A program made the position numbers and the translations under genes. DNA of 64,000 nucleotides from positions 310,001 through 374,000 of the forward strand of contig CALWOX010000001.1 of assembly GCA_944383265.1 (NCBI GenBank), read 5' to 3'. How positions within the stretch are numbered: position 1 is the stretch's first letter; every line of letters starts with the position of its first letter. The notes beneath the pieces were generated by a model. That model was not told the origin of the DNA and ran no database searches. It worked only from the letters and a program-made list of their open reading frames with translations. This document shows, one piece after another, positions 1 to 6,800 of the stretch. The DNA is from an uncultured Lachnospiraceae bacterium (GTDB taxonomy: Bacteria; Bacillota; Clostridia; Lachnospirales; Lachnospiraceae).

Positions 1-1
1 T

Positions 2-988
2 GCTGAAAAACTTGTGTATGATTTCCATTACCTTGATCTTGTGGACACAAACAACGGAAACGCATGGGTTGCAAGTGAGAAGGGAACGGATGTATATATG
101 CCTTATCCTGAAGGAACGGATATGAACACGGATATACATATCCTCCATTACAAGGATCTTCACAGAGAGTATGGCTTTGAGGGACAGGCTGAGATAGATG
201 AGGCGATAAGGAACTCGGAGATCGAGATCATAGGTGAAGATGTTAAAATGGAAAAACTTGCTGAGGGAATAAAATTCCACATCGAAGAAGCAAACTTCAG
301 TCCCTTCGTACTTACCTGGGTGGACGACAGTGCAACCACCCCCGAACCCCCCGATGACGGCGACGACGGACATCACAGCCACGGAGGCGGAGGCGGAAGC
401 TATACTGCGGGAATAAACGGCAACTGGGTACATGTGGGCCCCGTTGACATAAACGCTCCTTTAAGCACCAATGTTCCCGAAGGAGCCACACCCGTCACCA
501 ATCCAGAGTGGCATCAGTGGAAGTTTATACTCAACAACGGAACAATGCTCTATAGTCAGTGGGCATACATAAGGAATCCTTACGCCGTGGACGGACAGCC
601 CTCCGAGGGATGGTTCAGCTTCGATGAAAACGGAATCATGAACTACGGCTGGTATCTGGATGAGAGCACCGGAAAGTGGTACTACCTCCACAGAGAGTCC
701 GACGGAATGCTGGGAACCATGGAAACAGGCTGGCACTATGACGGACAGGACGGAAGATGGTATTATCTGAATCCGAACGGAGGAGAGATGCTCTTAGGCT
801 GGCAGCAGATAGGAGAAAGCTGGTATTACTTCAATCCCGTGGCGCCCGCGGTGACATGGAATTACAATGAAGCGACTGGAGGCTGGACCTACAACGGTTC
901 GGAATCGAGGCCTTACGGCTCCATGTATATAAACGAGACCACACCTGACGGATATGCTGTGGACGAGAACGGAGCATGGAGAAATTAA
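2..988 (+). CDS. Cell-wall-binding repeat protein, C-terminal part (cut by window start)
   Basis: The reading frame is open from base 2, so the gene begins upstream; the GTG at 14 is not needed as a start. The visible part has an N-terminal stretch without a recognised domain, then an acidic, Pro/Gly/His-rich linker (roughly residues 105-135 of the visible part). After that come aromatic/glycine repeats of the choline-binding/CW_binding_1 type, with motifs such as GKWYYL, GWHYDG, GRWYYL and SWYYF. Such repeats hold surface proteins on cell-wall polymers. Two other genes here (11344 and 29103) carry the same repeats. The role of the N-terminal part is unknown. Confidence 0.85.
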   Translation, partial: AEKLVYDFHYLDLVDTNNGNAWVASEKGTDVYMPYPEGTDMNTDIHILHYKDLHREYGFEGQAEIDEAIRNSEIEIIGEDVKMEKLAEGIKFHIEEANFSPFVLTWVDDSATTPEPPDDGDDGHHSHGGGGGSYTAGINGNWVHVGPVDINAPLSTNVPEGATPVTNPEWHQWKFILNNGTMLYSQWAYIRNPYAVDGQPSEGWFSFDENGIMNYGWYLDESTGKWYYLHRESDGMLGTMETGWHYDGQDGRWYYLNPNGGEMLLGWQQIGESWYYFNPVAPAVTWNYNEATGGWTYNGSESRPYGSMYINETTPDGYAVDENGAWRN

Positions 989-1206
989 GCGGTATACTGT
1001 TTGTATGCAAGTTTTGTGCAAAGCCCGTATTTGTAACGGATGAAAGAGATAAGAGAAGAGTCTTTTGCTGCAAAGAATGCGAGAAGAAATTTTGGAAAAA
1101 GAACGAGGGCTCGCGCAGGCTTAGGACAGAAAAGGCGGAAAAGAGATTTGTGGAGCTTGAGAGGGCTTTGACGGAATACTTGGATACTCAGCAAAAGAAA
1201 AAATAA
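976..1206 (+). CDS. Small zinc-ribbon-like protein
   Basis: A 76-residue frame overlapping the end of the preceding gene by 13 bases. It has two cysteine knuckles, CKFC near residue 11 and CCKEC near residue 31, about 20 residues apart, followed by a long basic and acidic helix. This is the pattern of a small treble-clef or zinc-ribbon protein. There is no clear Shine-Dalgarno sequence, so it may be translated by coupling to the upstream gene. I do not recognise a family with a known function. The spaced cysteine pairs are the main reason to believe it is real. Confidence 0.5.
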   Translation: MEKLSGILFVCKFCAKPVFVTDERDKRRVFCCKECEKKFWKKNEGSRRLRTEKAEKRFVELERALTEYLDTQQKKK

Positions 1207-1216
1207 AGAAATTAAA

Positions 1217-1249
1217 AAGGGGGTCTTTGGCATTGCCGGAGGCCTCCTT
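1217..1249 (+). terminator. Hairpin ending the 5' cell-wall/zinc-ribbon unit
   Basis: Bases 1217-1231 pair with 1235-1249 (about 15 pairs including G-U, loop ATT), just after the stop at 1206. The following T content is poor, so termination may be inefficient. Confidence 0.5.
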
Positions 1250-1274
1250 AAATAGTTGATATCAGCTGATTATA

Positions 1275-1296
1275 GTTTTATCAAGCTGATTTATAT
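1275..1296. repeat. 22-bp direct repeat, left copy, flanking the toxin cassette
   Basis: These 22 bases recur exactly at 1639-1660, in the same orientation. The two copies bracket the type I toxin-antisense cassette. The core reads TTTTATCAAGCTGATT. Confidence 0.85.
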
Positions 1297-1328
1297 TACT
1301 GATATTACTGATTTATCGTCTATAATAA

Positions 1329-1356
1329 TTGACAAGAGGAAAACCGATGGTATAAT
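1329..1356 (+). promoter_or_regulatory. Promoter of the antisense RNA
   Basis: TTGACA at 1329-1334, a 16-base spacer, and TATAAT at 1351-1356 form a near-perfect housekeeping promoter. No coding frame follows; transcription runs into the terminator at 1407-1449. Confidence 0.8.
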
Positions 1357-1362
1357 GAAAAT

Positions 1363-1449
1363 GTAAAAAGTGCTACCGATATAGACGGTCAGCCTAAGAG
1401 TTGGTTAAAAAAATAACCGTATCCGTGGGAGAAGGGCGGTTATTTTTTT
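1363..1449 (+). ncRNA. Antisense RNA (type I antitoxin) of the holin-like toxin
   Basis: An inferred RNA of about 85-90 nt, from the strong promoter at 1329-1356 to the T-run at 1443-1449. It converges on the toxin gene and overlaps its last codons and the shared terminator. Its 5' part (GTGCTACC from 1370, then GGTCAGCC) can fold as a small hairpin and closely resembles the 5' end of the toxin transcript. This matches the architecture of Firmicutes holin-like/Fst-type type I systems, in which the short convergent RNA blocks the toxin mRNA. Exact ends are not proven. Confidence 0.72.
1407..1449. terminator. Bidirectional terminator shared by toxin mRNA and antisense RNA
   Basis: AAAAAAATAACCG (1407-1419) pairs with CGGTTATTTTTTT (1437-1449). 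A-runs and T-runs on both sides allow termination on either strand, which gives the two RNAs complementary 3' ends. Confidence 0.85.
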
Positions 1450-1511
1450 AATGCTAATATTACTAAGCTGATGACTGTAAAAACAATCATAAGAAGTTCA
1501 TAGTCAGACAT
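1440..1511 (-). CDS. Holin-like type I toxin, 23 residues
   Basis: The reverse strand from ATG at 1511 encodes 23 residues beginning MSDYELLMIV and ending LALKK. It has a short acidic N-terminus, one hydrophobic segment of about 15 residues and a lysine tail. This is the pattern of the putative holin-like toxin family (Hol_Tox, relatives of Fst/TxpA). AGGAG lies about 8 bases upstream of the ATG. A minus-strand promoter lies at 1620-1648, and a convergent antisense RNA overlaps the 3' end. Such peptides insert into the membrane and stop growth when the antisense RNA is lost. Toxicity is inferred from the family, not shown here. Confidence 0.8.
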   Translation of the reverse strand: MSDYELLMIVFTVISLVILALKK

Positions 1512-1619
1512 TAATGCACTCCTTTCATGTAAAAGGATGAATCCAATACAATATAAAGGGTGCGACCCTATAAGAAACTTATAAGGCTAACCGCCTACCG
1601 TACAGGTAGCACGAAGGAT

Positions 1620-1648
1620 ATAATAAACGATAAGCTTGGTTTTATCAA
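1620..1648 (-). promoter_or_regulatory. Promoter of the holin-like toxin mRNA
   Basis: On the minus strand, TTGATA (1648-1643), a 17-base spacer and TATTAT (1625-1620). The start would fall near 1612, where the RNA begins GTGCTACC, leaving a leader of about 100 nt. The -35 lies inside the right copy of the 22-bp repeat. Confidence 0.65.
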
Positions 1649-1660
1649 GCTGATTTATAT
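1639..1660. repeat. 22-bp direct repeat, right copy
   Basis: Exact copy of 1275-1296. It lies four bases beyond the stop codon of the PHP gene and supplies the -35 of the toxin promoter. Confidence 0.85.
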
Positions 1661-1664
1661 CTGT

Positions 1665-2288
1665 CTAAAATTCGTAAATATGATACCTGCCATCCTTAAA
1701 ATATGCAGGCTTGCATCTTCCGGTTCTTACCGCACGGCAAAGATCTTCTGTGCTTTTTATATCGTCAGGAAAGTATGTGGCATACACCCCGACCTTTTCG
1801 GTAACATGGCAGTCGCTTGCGCCTGTGGCGGGGAGGCCGAGCTTTCTTGAATATTCCTCAGCCTTGGCTGTGGCATCCGGCAGGGTGCTGCCGTTAAGTA
1901 CCTCTATAGCTGTAATTCCCGTAACCGCGTCAAGATGCTCCTCAAGGCCTCTGCGGTTATTCCTGAAGGGATGCGCGCTTATGGTGATCCCGCCATGAGC
2001 ATTTACCATATCTATAAAATCTTGAGCATTTATGCGTTCTTTAGGATATTCATCTATTCCGAAGGCAAGTATATCTCCCTGAAGAGAATAAAATTCTATC
2101 CCCATAAAAACAGGAAAGCCTGTTCTCTTTGTATATTCAGAAGCTGTGTCCTTAAGCCCCATACTGTCATGATCTGTAATGCAGATACCGTCGAGGCCCT
2201 TCTTCTTTGCCTCGTAAACTATCTCATCAAGAGAAAGAAAGCTGTCATTTGAAAATGTCTTTTCGTGCATGTGCATGTCTATAAACAT
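1665..2288 (-). CDS. PHP-domain phosphoesterase
   Basis: The 207-residue protein has the metal-binding signatures of the PHP (polymerase and histidinol phosphatase) family. These are HMHEKTFSNDS close to the N-terminus, ITDHDSMG near residue 38, an SAHPFR motif in the middle and GASDCHV towards the end. PHP proteins of this size are usually trinuclear metal phosphoesterases acting on nucleotides or sugar phosphates; the substrate cannot be told here. I place the start at ATG 2288 because GGGGGA lies about 10 bases upstream; a TTG at 2306 would extend it by six residues over that site. It is a single gene, divergent from the small gene at 2578. Confidence 0.85.
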   Translation of the reverse strand: MFIDMHMHEKTFSNDSFLSLDEIVYEAKKKGLDGICITDHDSMGLKDTASEYTKRTGFPVFMGIEFYSLQGDILAFGIDEYPKERINAQDFIDMVNAHGGITISAHPFRNNRRGLEEHLDAVTGITAIEVLNGSTLPDATAKAEEYSRKLGLPATGASDCHVTEKVGVYATYFPDDIKSTEDLCRAVRTGRCKPAYFKDGRYHIYEF

Positions 2289-2322
2289 AGTTTGATATTC
2301 CCCCAAAAACTGTCTGAATTAA

Positions 2323-2352
2323 AATATAGATAATAGATGCGGGACTTGTCAA
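2323..2352 (-). promoter_or_regulatory. Promoter of the PHP gene
   Basis: Minus-strand TTGACA (2352-2347), an 18-base spacer and TATATT (2328-2323), followed by a leader of about 30 bases to the ATG at 2288. Confidence 0.55.
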
Positions 2353-2503
2353 CCTAAACTGAATGGCGTTTTTACTGTAATATATAAGGAAAGTTTACAA
2401 TTAATATCTGACGAATCGCAAGGAAGCATTGTACAGAATGATTTTTGGAAAAATTTCTTATGCTGATAGCAGATGAAATTTACAGAAAATTATAAAAATT
2501 TTT

Positions 2504-2532
2504 TTGGACGATATTTAATGCTGTTATAAAAT
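2504..2532 (+). promoter_or_regulatory. Promoter of the 59-residue protein
   Basis: TTGGAC at 2504-2509, a 17-base spacer and TAAAAT at 2527-2532, about 45 bases before the ATG at 2578. Confidence 0.55.
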
Positions 2533-2577
2533 AGCATTAAAGAGTAAAACTTATAGATTGGGAAAGGAGATTGTGCC

Positions 2578-2757
2578 ATGGAAATTATCAGAAAAAAGAT
2601 AACTCAGACAATGAAACCAACTGAAGCTCAGAGAGAAGAGATTCGTATCGCTACAAAGAGGACTCTTGTATTTGATGAGGATTCTCCGAAGCTTACATCC
2701 GAGCAGCTTGAACAGATGGAAGAATATGCACGTAAGCAGCGGGGGTTAATGGGATAA
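2578..2757 (+). CDS. Small acidic protein, antitoxin-like, function unknown
   Basis: A 59-residue protein with a strong ribosome binding site (GGGAAAGGAG) and a good promoter. The middle carries a VFDEDSPKLTSEQLEQM stretch. From memory, small orphan antitoxin-like proteins of Clostridia have similar 'FDED(S/C)PEL(T/S)' segments, but I cannot confirm that without a search. No toxin gene lies beside it in the same direction; the next gene is convergent. It may be a solitary antitoxin, the remnant of a type II pair, or an unrelated small protein. Confidence 0.65.
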   Translation: MEIIRKKITQTMKPTEAQREEIRIATKRTLVFDEDSPKLTSEQLEQMEEYARKQRGLMG

Positions 2758-2831
2758 AAAACTATAAACTGAAGCATGACATCCTATTAAAGGAGTGCCA
2801 TGCTATATTAATATTTGTATGGTCATCATAC

Positions 2832-3380
2832 TCAAAAGAAGTCTTTTCCAAATTGCCATAAATATTGATCAAGTTCTTTTGTAGTGTAATTCTCTAATCC
2901 AAAATAGTGACGAAAATCAGATAAAATACGCTTGAAATAAGGGTAATTCTTCAAATCAGTATTTTTAAATACGGCAAATCTCTCTTGATTTCGATAGTAT
3001 TGCAGTATCTTGTCTACATAACTGTCATAGATGGGGAATGCATCAGGGTTATGAAAACTACAATATTTCGTTGCAAAAGAATAGTGGTCTATTTTTCCAC
3101 CATCATTATAGAATACACGCATGAGTTCATTAACAAGTGTTTCGTCACCTGAAGAAAGCCGATCATCAATTTCCGGGGAAAGAATATGGTGCGCAACAGG
3201 ATAAACAGAATAGATGTGGGTATTATAAATAGTGTTAAGGGTAGCAACCTTCAGAATAATATCATCAATTAAGTTATTTTTCGGGCAAGTTTCTGTAAAA
3301 ATTTTTTTAATACGTTTTCCGGTTGGAATAAATCGACAGTTGTATTCCACTTGTGCAAATATAGTTCTACTACTCTGCAT
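2832..3380 (-). CDS. Uncharacterised protein, N-terminus uncertain
   Basis: A 182-residue frame rich in aromatic and charged residues. It has a well-formed C-terminal half with the motifs SFATKYCSFHNP and FPIYDSYV, then a tyrosine-rich helix ending WQFGKDFF. The motif pair recalls uncharacterised helical proteins (possibly helix-hairpin-helix glycosylase-like), but I would not assign a function. The ATG at 3380 has no ribosome binding site, and the same frame stays open back to about 3450. A different open frame covers 3269-3532. The gene may therefore be 5'-truncated or frameshifted. It is convergent with the small gene at 2578. Confidence 0.55.
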   Translation of the reverse strand: MQSSRTIFAQVEYNCRFIPTGKRIKKIFTETCPKNNLIDDIILKVATLNTIYNTHIYSVYPVAHHILSPEIDDRLSSGDETLVNELMRVFYNDGGKIDHYSFATKYCSFHNPDAFPIYDSYVDKILQYYRNQERFAVFKNTDLKNYPYFKRILSDFRHYFGLENYTTKELDQYLWQFGKDFF

Positions 3381-3729
3381 GACGGATAAGGTATATGTGA
3401 AGCGGTTGAAATCGAAGTATGTGTAAAAGCGGAAAGAGATATGCTGTCAGAATGAACATATCTCCATAATTGCGTTATGGCACTTGTATATATACTTATA
3501 TTATTTCCGGCAGCAGAGGACTTTTTAGGCAAGACATTTCCTAAATGCTCATTTACCTTACTTTAGAACTGCTGAATTTCATTAATATTCAGCAAAGCCG
3601 AAAAGTCAAGATCGGGACACTTCCTACATAGGTAAAAGGCGTCTGATACAGTAGTTCCATACAATTTTTTGTATTATAGCATGGTAATAATGAGGTATCA
3701 AACAGTCAATGCCAATTGAATGATAACGC
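3381..3729. other. Non-coding stretch before queT
   Basis: Part of this may be the degraded start of the gene at 2832-3380. It also holds two small dyads (GCTGAAT/ATTCAGC around 3570-3592 and ATACAA/TTGTAT around 3660-3675) without clear T-runs. I see no other gene. Confidence 0.4.
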
Positions 3730-3758
3730 TTGAGAAAAAAATCCCTCAATGATATACT
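3730..3758 (+). promoter_or_regulatory. queT promoter
   Basis: TTGAGA at 3730-3735, exactly 17 bases, then TATACT at 3753-3758. Transcription would start just before the hairpin and the riboswitch. Confidence 0.75.
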
Positions 3759-3765
3759 AAATCAG

Positions 3766-3838
3766 TTAAGGCAGTATAATTTTTCTGCCTTAAGGCTTGG
3801 TGTGTTCGAGACCTTCCACACCTAAAACAAAACTAAAG
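3766..3838 (+). promoter_or_regulatory. preQ1-I-type riboswitch upstream of queT
   Basis: A 5' hairpin (TTAAGGCAG 3766-3774 with CTGCCTTAA 3785-3793) precedes a compact aptamer. In the aptamer, GGTGTG (3799-3804) pairs with CACACC (3817-3822), the loop contains TTCGAGACC, and the A-rich tail TAAAACAAAACTAAAGG ends in the ribosome binding site. The short stem plus A-rich tail that reaches the Shine-Dalgarno is the hallmark of preQ1 class I H-type pseudoknots. Its position before a queuosine-precursor transporter supports the call. Control is probably of translation initiation: bound preQ1 would hide the ribosome site. Confidence 0.75.
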
Positions 3839-3851
3839 GAGAAAATTAAAT

Positions 3852-4361
3852 ATGAAGAGAGAAACCAATGTGTTTACAGGCGGTACGCGTACCATGACCG
3901 AGGCGGCCCTTATTGCGGCCTTATATGTGGCACTTACACTGTTGTTCGAGCCCATAGCCTTCGGCCCCATACAGTTCCGTATTTCGGAGATGTTCTGCGT
4001 GCTGCCCTACTTTACACCTGCGGCTGTTCCGGGGCTTTTTATAGGCTGCCTTTTGGGAAATATTTTCGGAGGGGCCATGCTTCCCGACATAGTATTCGGA
4101 AGCCTTGCGACGCTCATCGGAGCCGTGGGATCATATATGCTGAGAGGCAACAAGCACCTTGTATGCCTCCCTCCCATATTGGCAAATATGATAATCATCC
4201 CTCCCGTATTGAAATTCGCTTACGGCTTTGAGGGGGCCCTTTCCTTCTTTGTGCTTACAGTGGGAATTGGCGAGATACTTGCCGTAGGAGTTATCGGCAA
4301 TATTTTTCTTTCGATCTTGGACAAATATAAATCGCTCCTTTTCAGCAGACAGGAGTCATAA
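3852..4361 (+). CDS. queT: QueT family queuosine-precursor transporter (ECF S component)
   Basis: A 169-residue integral membrane protein with five or six hydrophobic segments and the family's EPIAFGPIQFRISE and GNIFGGAM motifs. QueT proteins are substrate-capturing S components that import queuosine precursors such as preQ1, using a shared ECF energising module. Such a module (ecfA1, ecfA2, ecfT) lies at 30551-33195 and could serve it, though that link is inference. The preceding riboswitch-like RNA fits feedback by preQ1. The start ATG 3852 follows AAGGAG. Confidence 0.9.
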   Translation: MKRETNVFTGGTRTMTEAALIAALYVALTLLFEPIAFGPIQFRISEMFCVLPYFTPAAVPGLFIGCLLGNIFGGAMLPDIVFGSLATLIGAVGSYMLRGNKHLVCLPPILANMIIIPPVLKFAYGFEGALSFFVLTVGIGEILAVGVIGNIFLSILDKYKSLLFSRQES

Positions 4362-4408
4362 AAGCCGAGGCCTGAGATAGGCCGCCCGGCAAAAATAAGA
4401 GGTGGATC

Positions 4409-5791
4409 ATGTATCAGATAGATTTTAACAATCCCTGCAGTATACATTTTATCGGAATAGGCGGAATAAGCATGTCAGGACTTGCGGAGATACTGCTTTC
4501 CGAGGGCTTTAAGATTTCCGGCTCTGATATGAAGAGCTCGGAGCTCACGGAGCATCTTGCAAGTCTCGGCGCGAGGATATCCTATCCTCAGTCAGCCGAC
4601 AATATTGAGGAGCCTGATGTTGTTGTATATACTGCGGCAATAAAGCCCGATAATCCCGAATTCAGAGCGGCGCTTATAAAGGGCATACCCATGATGCCAA
4701 GGGCTGAGCTTTTGGGCGAGCTTATGAATAATTATGAAGACGCTATAAATGTTGCGGGAACTCATGGAAAGACTACGACCACCTCTATGATAACGGAGAT
4801 ATTTATGGAGGCAAAGGCTGACCCCACTGTTACCGTGGGCGGTATCCTTGACTCTATAGGAGGAAACATAAGGGTAGGAGGCTCAAAGTACTTCATAGCG
4901 GAGGCCTGTGAGTATACAAACAGCTTTCTGTCTTTCTTCCCAACTACGGCTGTGATTCTTAATATTGAGGCTGATCATCTGGACTTCTTTAAGGATATTG
5001 ATGACATCAGGAATTCCTTTAAGAGCTTTATAAAAAGGCTCCCTCAGGATGAAAGGGGCTTCCTTGTATTTAACGGTGACATAAGGGACAAGGAATTCTT
5101 CCTCTCGGACATTAAATGCAGGACAGTCACCTTCGGTCACGGAAAAGAAAATGATTTTACGGCCGAGAACATCAGCTATGATGCCTTTGCAAGGCCCTCC
5201 TATGACCTTATCATAAGAGGGGAGAAGGCAGCGCGGATAGAGCTCGGAGTTACAGGAGAGCATAATGTTTATAATTCCCTTGCGGCTATAGCTGTAGCTC
5301 TCAACGCGGACATTGATATGGAATGCATAAAGCGAGCCTTAAAGCGCTTTTCAGGAACAGAGCGCCGCTTCCAGATAAAGGGTGAGGTAAACGGCTTTAC
5401 GGTGATAGACGATTACGCTCACCACCCTCAGGAGATAGAGGCGACCTTAAGGGCTGCAAAGATGTATCCACACAGAAAGCTTTGGGTAATATTCCAGCCT
5501 CATACCTATTCGCGAACGAAGGCTCTGCTTGATGATTTTGCCAAGGCCCTTTCCTTATCGGATGAGATAATACTTACGGATATTTATGCTGCCAGAGAGA
5601 AAAACGAGGTGGGCATAAGCTCCGAGGATCTTGCTGAAAAAATACGTCTTAATGGAAAAAATGTGAATTATATCCCCGCTTTTTCAGATATTGAGAGTTT
5701 TGTACTTAAAAATGTACAAAAAGGCGATTTGTTGATAACTATGGGGGCGGGAGACGTTGTAAATATTGGGGAAAACCTGATTTCAAGATAG
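4409..5791 (+). CDS. murC: UDP-N-acetylmuramate--L-alanine ligase
   Basis: The 460-residue protein has the usual MurC length. MurC adds L-alanine to UDP-MurNAc with ATP, the first amino-acid step of peptidoglycan synthesis in the cytoplasm. Visible features are the N-terminal UDP-binding Rossmann motif HFIGIGGISMSG (near residue 14), the ATP loop GTHGKTTTTS (near residue 117), DHLD in the central domain, and the C-terminal DDYAHHP and FQPHTYSR motifs. The ribosome binding site AGAGGTGG precedes ATG 4409. DnaA boxes begin directly after the stop codon. Confidence 0.97.
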   Translation: MYQIDFNNPCSIHFIGIGGISMSGLAEILLSEGFKISGSDMKSSELTEHLASLGARISYPQSADNIEEPDVVVYTAAIKPDNPEFRAALIKGIPMMPRAELLGELMNNYEDAINVAGTHGKTTTTSMITEIFMEAKADPTVTVGGILDSIGGNIRVGGSKYFIAEACEYTNSFLSFFPTTAVILNIEADHLDFFKDIDDIRNSFKSFIKRLPQDERGFLVFNGDIRDKEFFLSDIKCRTVTFGHGKENDFTAENISYDAFARPSYDLIIRGEKAARIELGVTGEHNVYNSLAAIAVALNADIDMECIKRALKRFSGTERRFQIKGEVNGFTVIDDYAHHPQEIEATLRAAKMYPHRKLWVIFQPHTYSRTKALLDDFAKALSLSDEIILTDIYAAREKNEVGISSEDLAEKIRLNGKNVNYIPAFSDIESFVLKNVQKGDLLITMGAGDVVNIGENLISR

Positions 5792-5908
5792 TTATCCACA
5801 TTATCCACAGAGTTATTAACAACAAATGCGTTTTTAATTCTGTGGATATTTTTATCCCCAAAAGCCCGGAAAATAAGGATTGTTAAAAATTAATACACAA
5901 TATCCACA
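5792..5908. promoter_or_regulatory. DnaA-box cluster upstream of the dnaD-dnaI operon
   Basis: Two perfect TTATCCACA boxes lie in tandem with no gap at 5792-5800 and 5801-5809. One-mismatch boxes follow: ATATCCACA on the minus strand at 5841-5849 and on the plus strand at 5900-5908. The rest of the 200-bp intergenic region is AT-rich. The cluster precedes two primosome genes, so it may be a DnaA-controlled promoter or a titration site. Confidence 0.75.
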
Positions 5909-5993
5909 AAATTTTTACCCAAAGCTCCCAAAGGTTTAAATTTGATTTTGCATATGTTATTATTGGCTTAATAACTGACAGGGGTGTGCAGGT

Positions 5994-6794
5994 ATGAATT
6001 ACAGGGATATATTTGATATAGACGTCACATTGGTGGCGAATGATTTTTTGGACAATTATATGCCGAAGGCAAACGGAGATTACATAAAGGTTTATCTTTA
6101 CCTTTTAAGGAACAAGTCGGAGCGCATAAGTATTTCCGATGTTGCTGAAAAGCTTGAGCTTACGGAGGGAGACGTAAACCGGGCTGTAAAGTATTGGAAG
6201 GAGCAGGGAATATTAATAGACAGGATAGAGAGTGACGGCCCTGCAAATGAAAATGAGGCATCAGATACGTCCGAGGCTTCAGAGATCAAAGCTCGCGAGG
6301 CTGAAAAGGAAGCAGCTGAAAATCATGAAGCCGAAAGCAATGTTAAGGAGCCTGCAAAACGAGGCGGCTCCATCACAAGGGAGCAGCAGGAGAGGCTTGC
6401 TGGAGATGATGAGTTCAGACAGCTCCTCATGATAGCCCAGAAGTATATGAGTATGATATTTACACCCAGAGAGGTGAATATTTTGGGATATCTCTATGAT
6501 ACTTTAAAGCTTCCCTCTGATGTCATAGATTACCTGATAGATTACTGTGTCCAGGGGGGACATAATGACATCAGATACATTGAAAAGACAGGTCTTAACT
6601 GGGCTTCTCAGGGTATAAAGAGCGTATCTGCCGCCGTAAAGCAGACAAAGGCCTTTGACAAGGCCAAGGAAGAGCTCATAAAGAAGAACGAGAGAAACAG
6701 CGTAAAGGCTGCGAGGAGGAAGGCTCTGAACAGGAATGATACGGATTATAATGCCCTTGTCATGGAGCAGTCCTTCCTCAGGAGGATCGAGTAA
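5994..6794 (+). CDS. DnaD-domain replication initiation protein
   Basis: A 266-residue protein of the DnaD/DnaB helicase-loading family. The N-terminal part (to about residue 80) is a winged-helix-like DDBH1 region, containing YLYLLRNKSERISISDVAEKL-like sequence. An acidic and alanine-rich linker (about 85-120) follows, then the DDBH2 domain with the family hallmark Y-x-D-T-L-K-L-P and the helix that follows (about 160-220). It is expected to help load the replicative helicase at origins or restart sites. The helicase-loader gene follows six bases downstream, and DnaA boxes lie upstream, so the context agrees. Confidence 0.88.
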   Translation: MNYRDIFDIDVTLVANDFLDNYMPKANGDYIKVYLYLLRNKSERISISDVAEKLELTEGDVNRAVKYWKEQGILIDRIESDGPANENEASDTSEASEIKAREAEKEAAENHEAESNVKEPAKRGGSITREQQERLAGDDEFRQLLMIAQKYMSMIFTPREVNILGYLYDTLKLPSDVIDYLIDYCVQGGHNDIRYIEKTGLNWASQGIKSVSAAVKQTKAFDKAKEELIKKNERNSVKAARRKALNRNDTDYNALVMEQSFLRRIE

Positions 6795-6800
6795 CAGTCT

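Noticed and set aside
1560-1850. 96-residue plus-strand reading frame
   Set aside because: It overlaps the PHP gene and the toxin leader on the other strand, has no ribosome site and no protein-like pattern.
3570-3592. Terminator at the GCTGAAT/ATTCAGC dyad
   Set aside because: No T-run on either side and a short stem; left as an unexplained dyad.
5792-5993. Chromosome origin of replication at the DnaA boxes
   Set aside because: Only four boxes, and no dnaA, dnaN or recF nearby; regulation or titration fits better.
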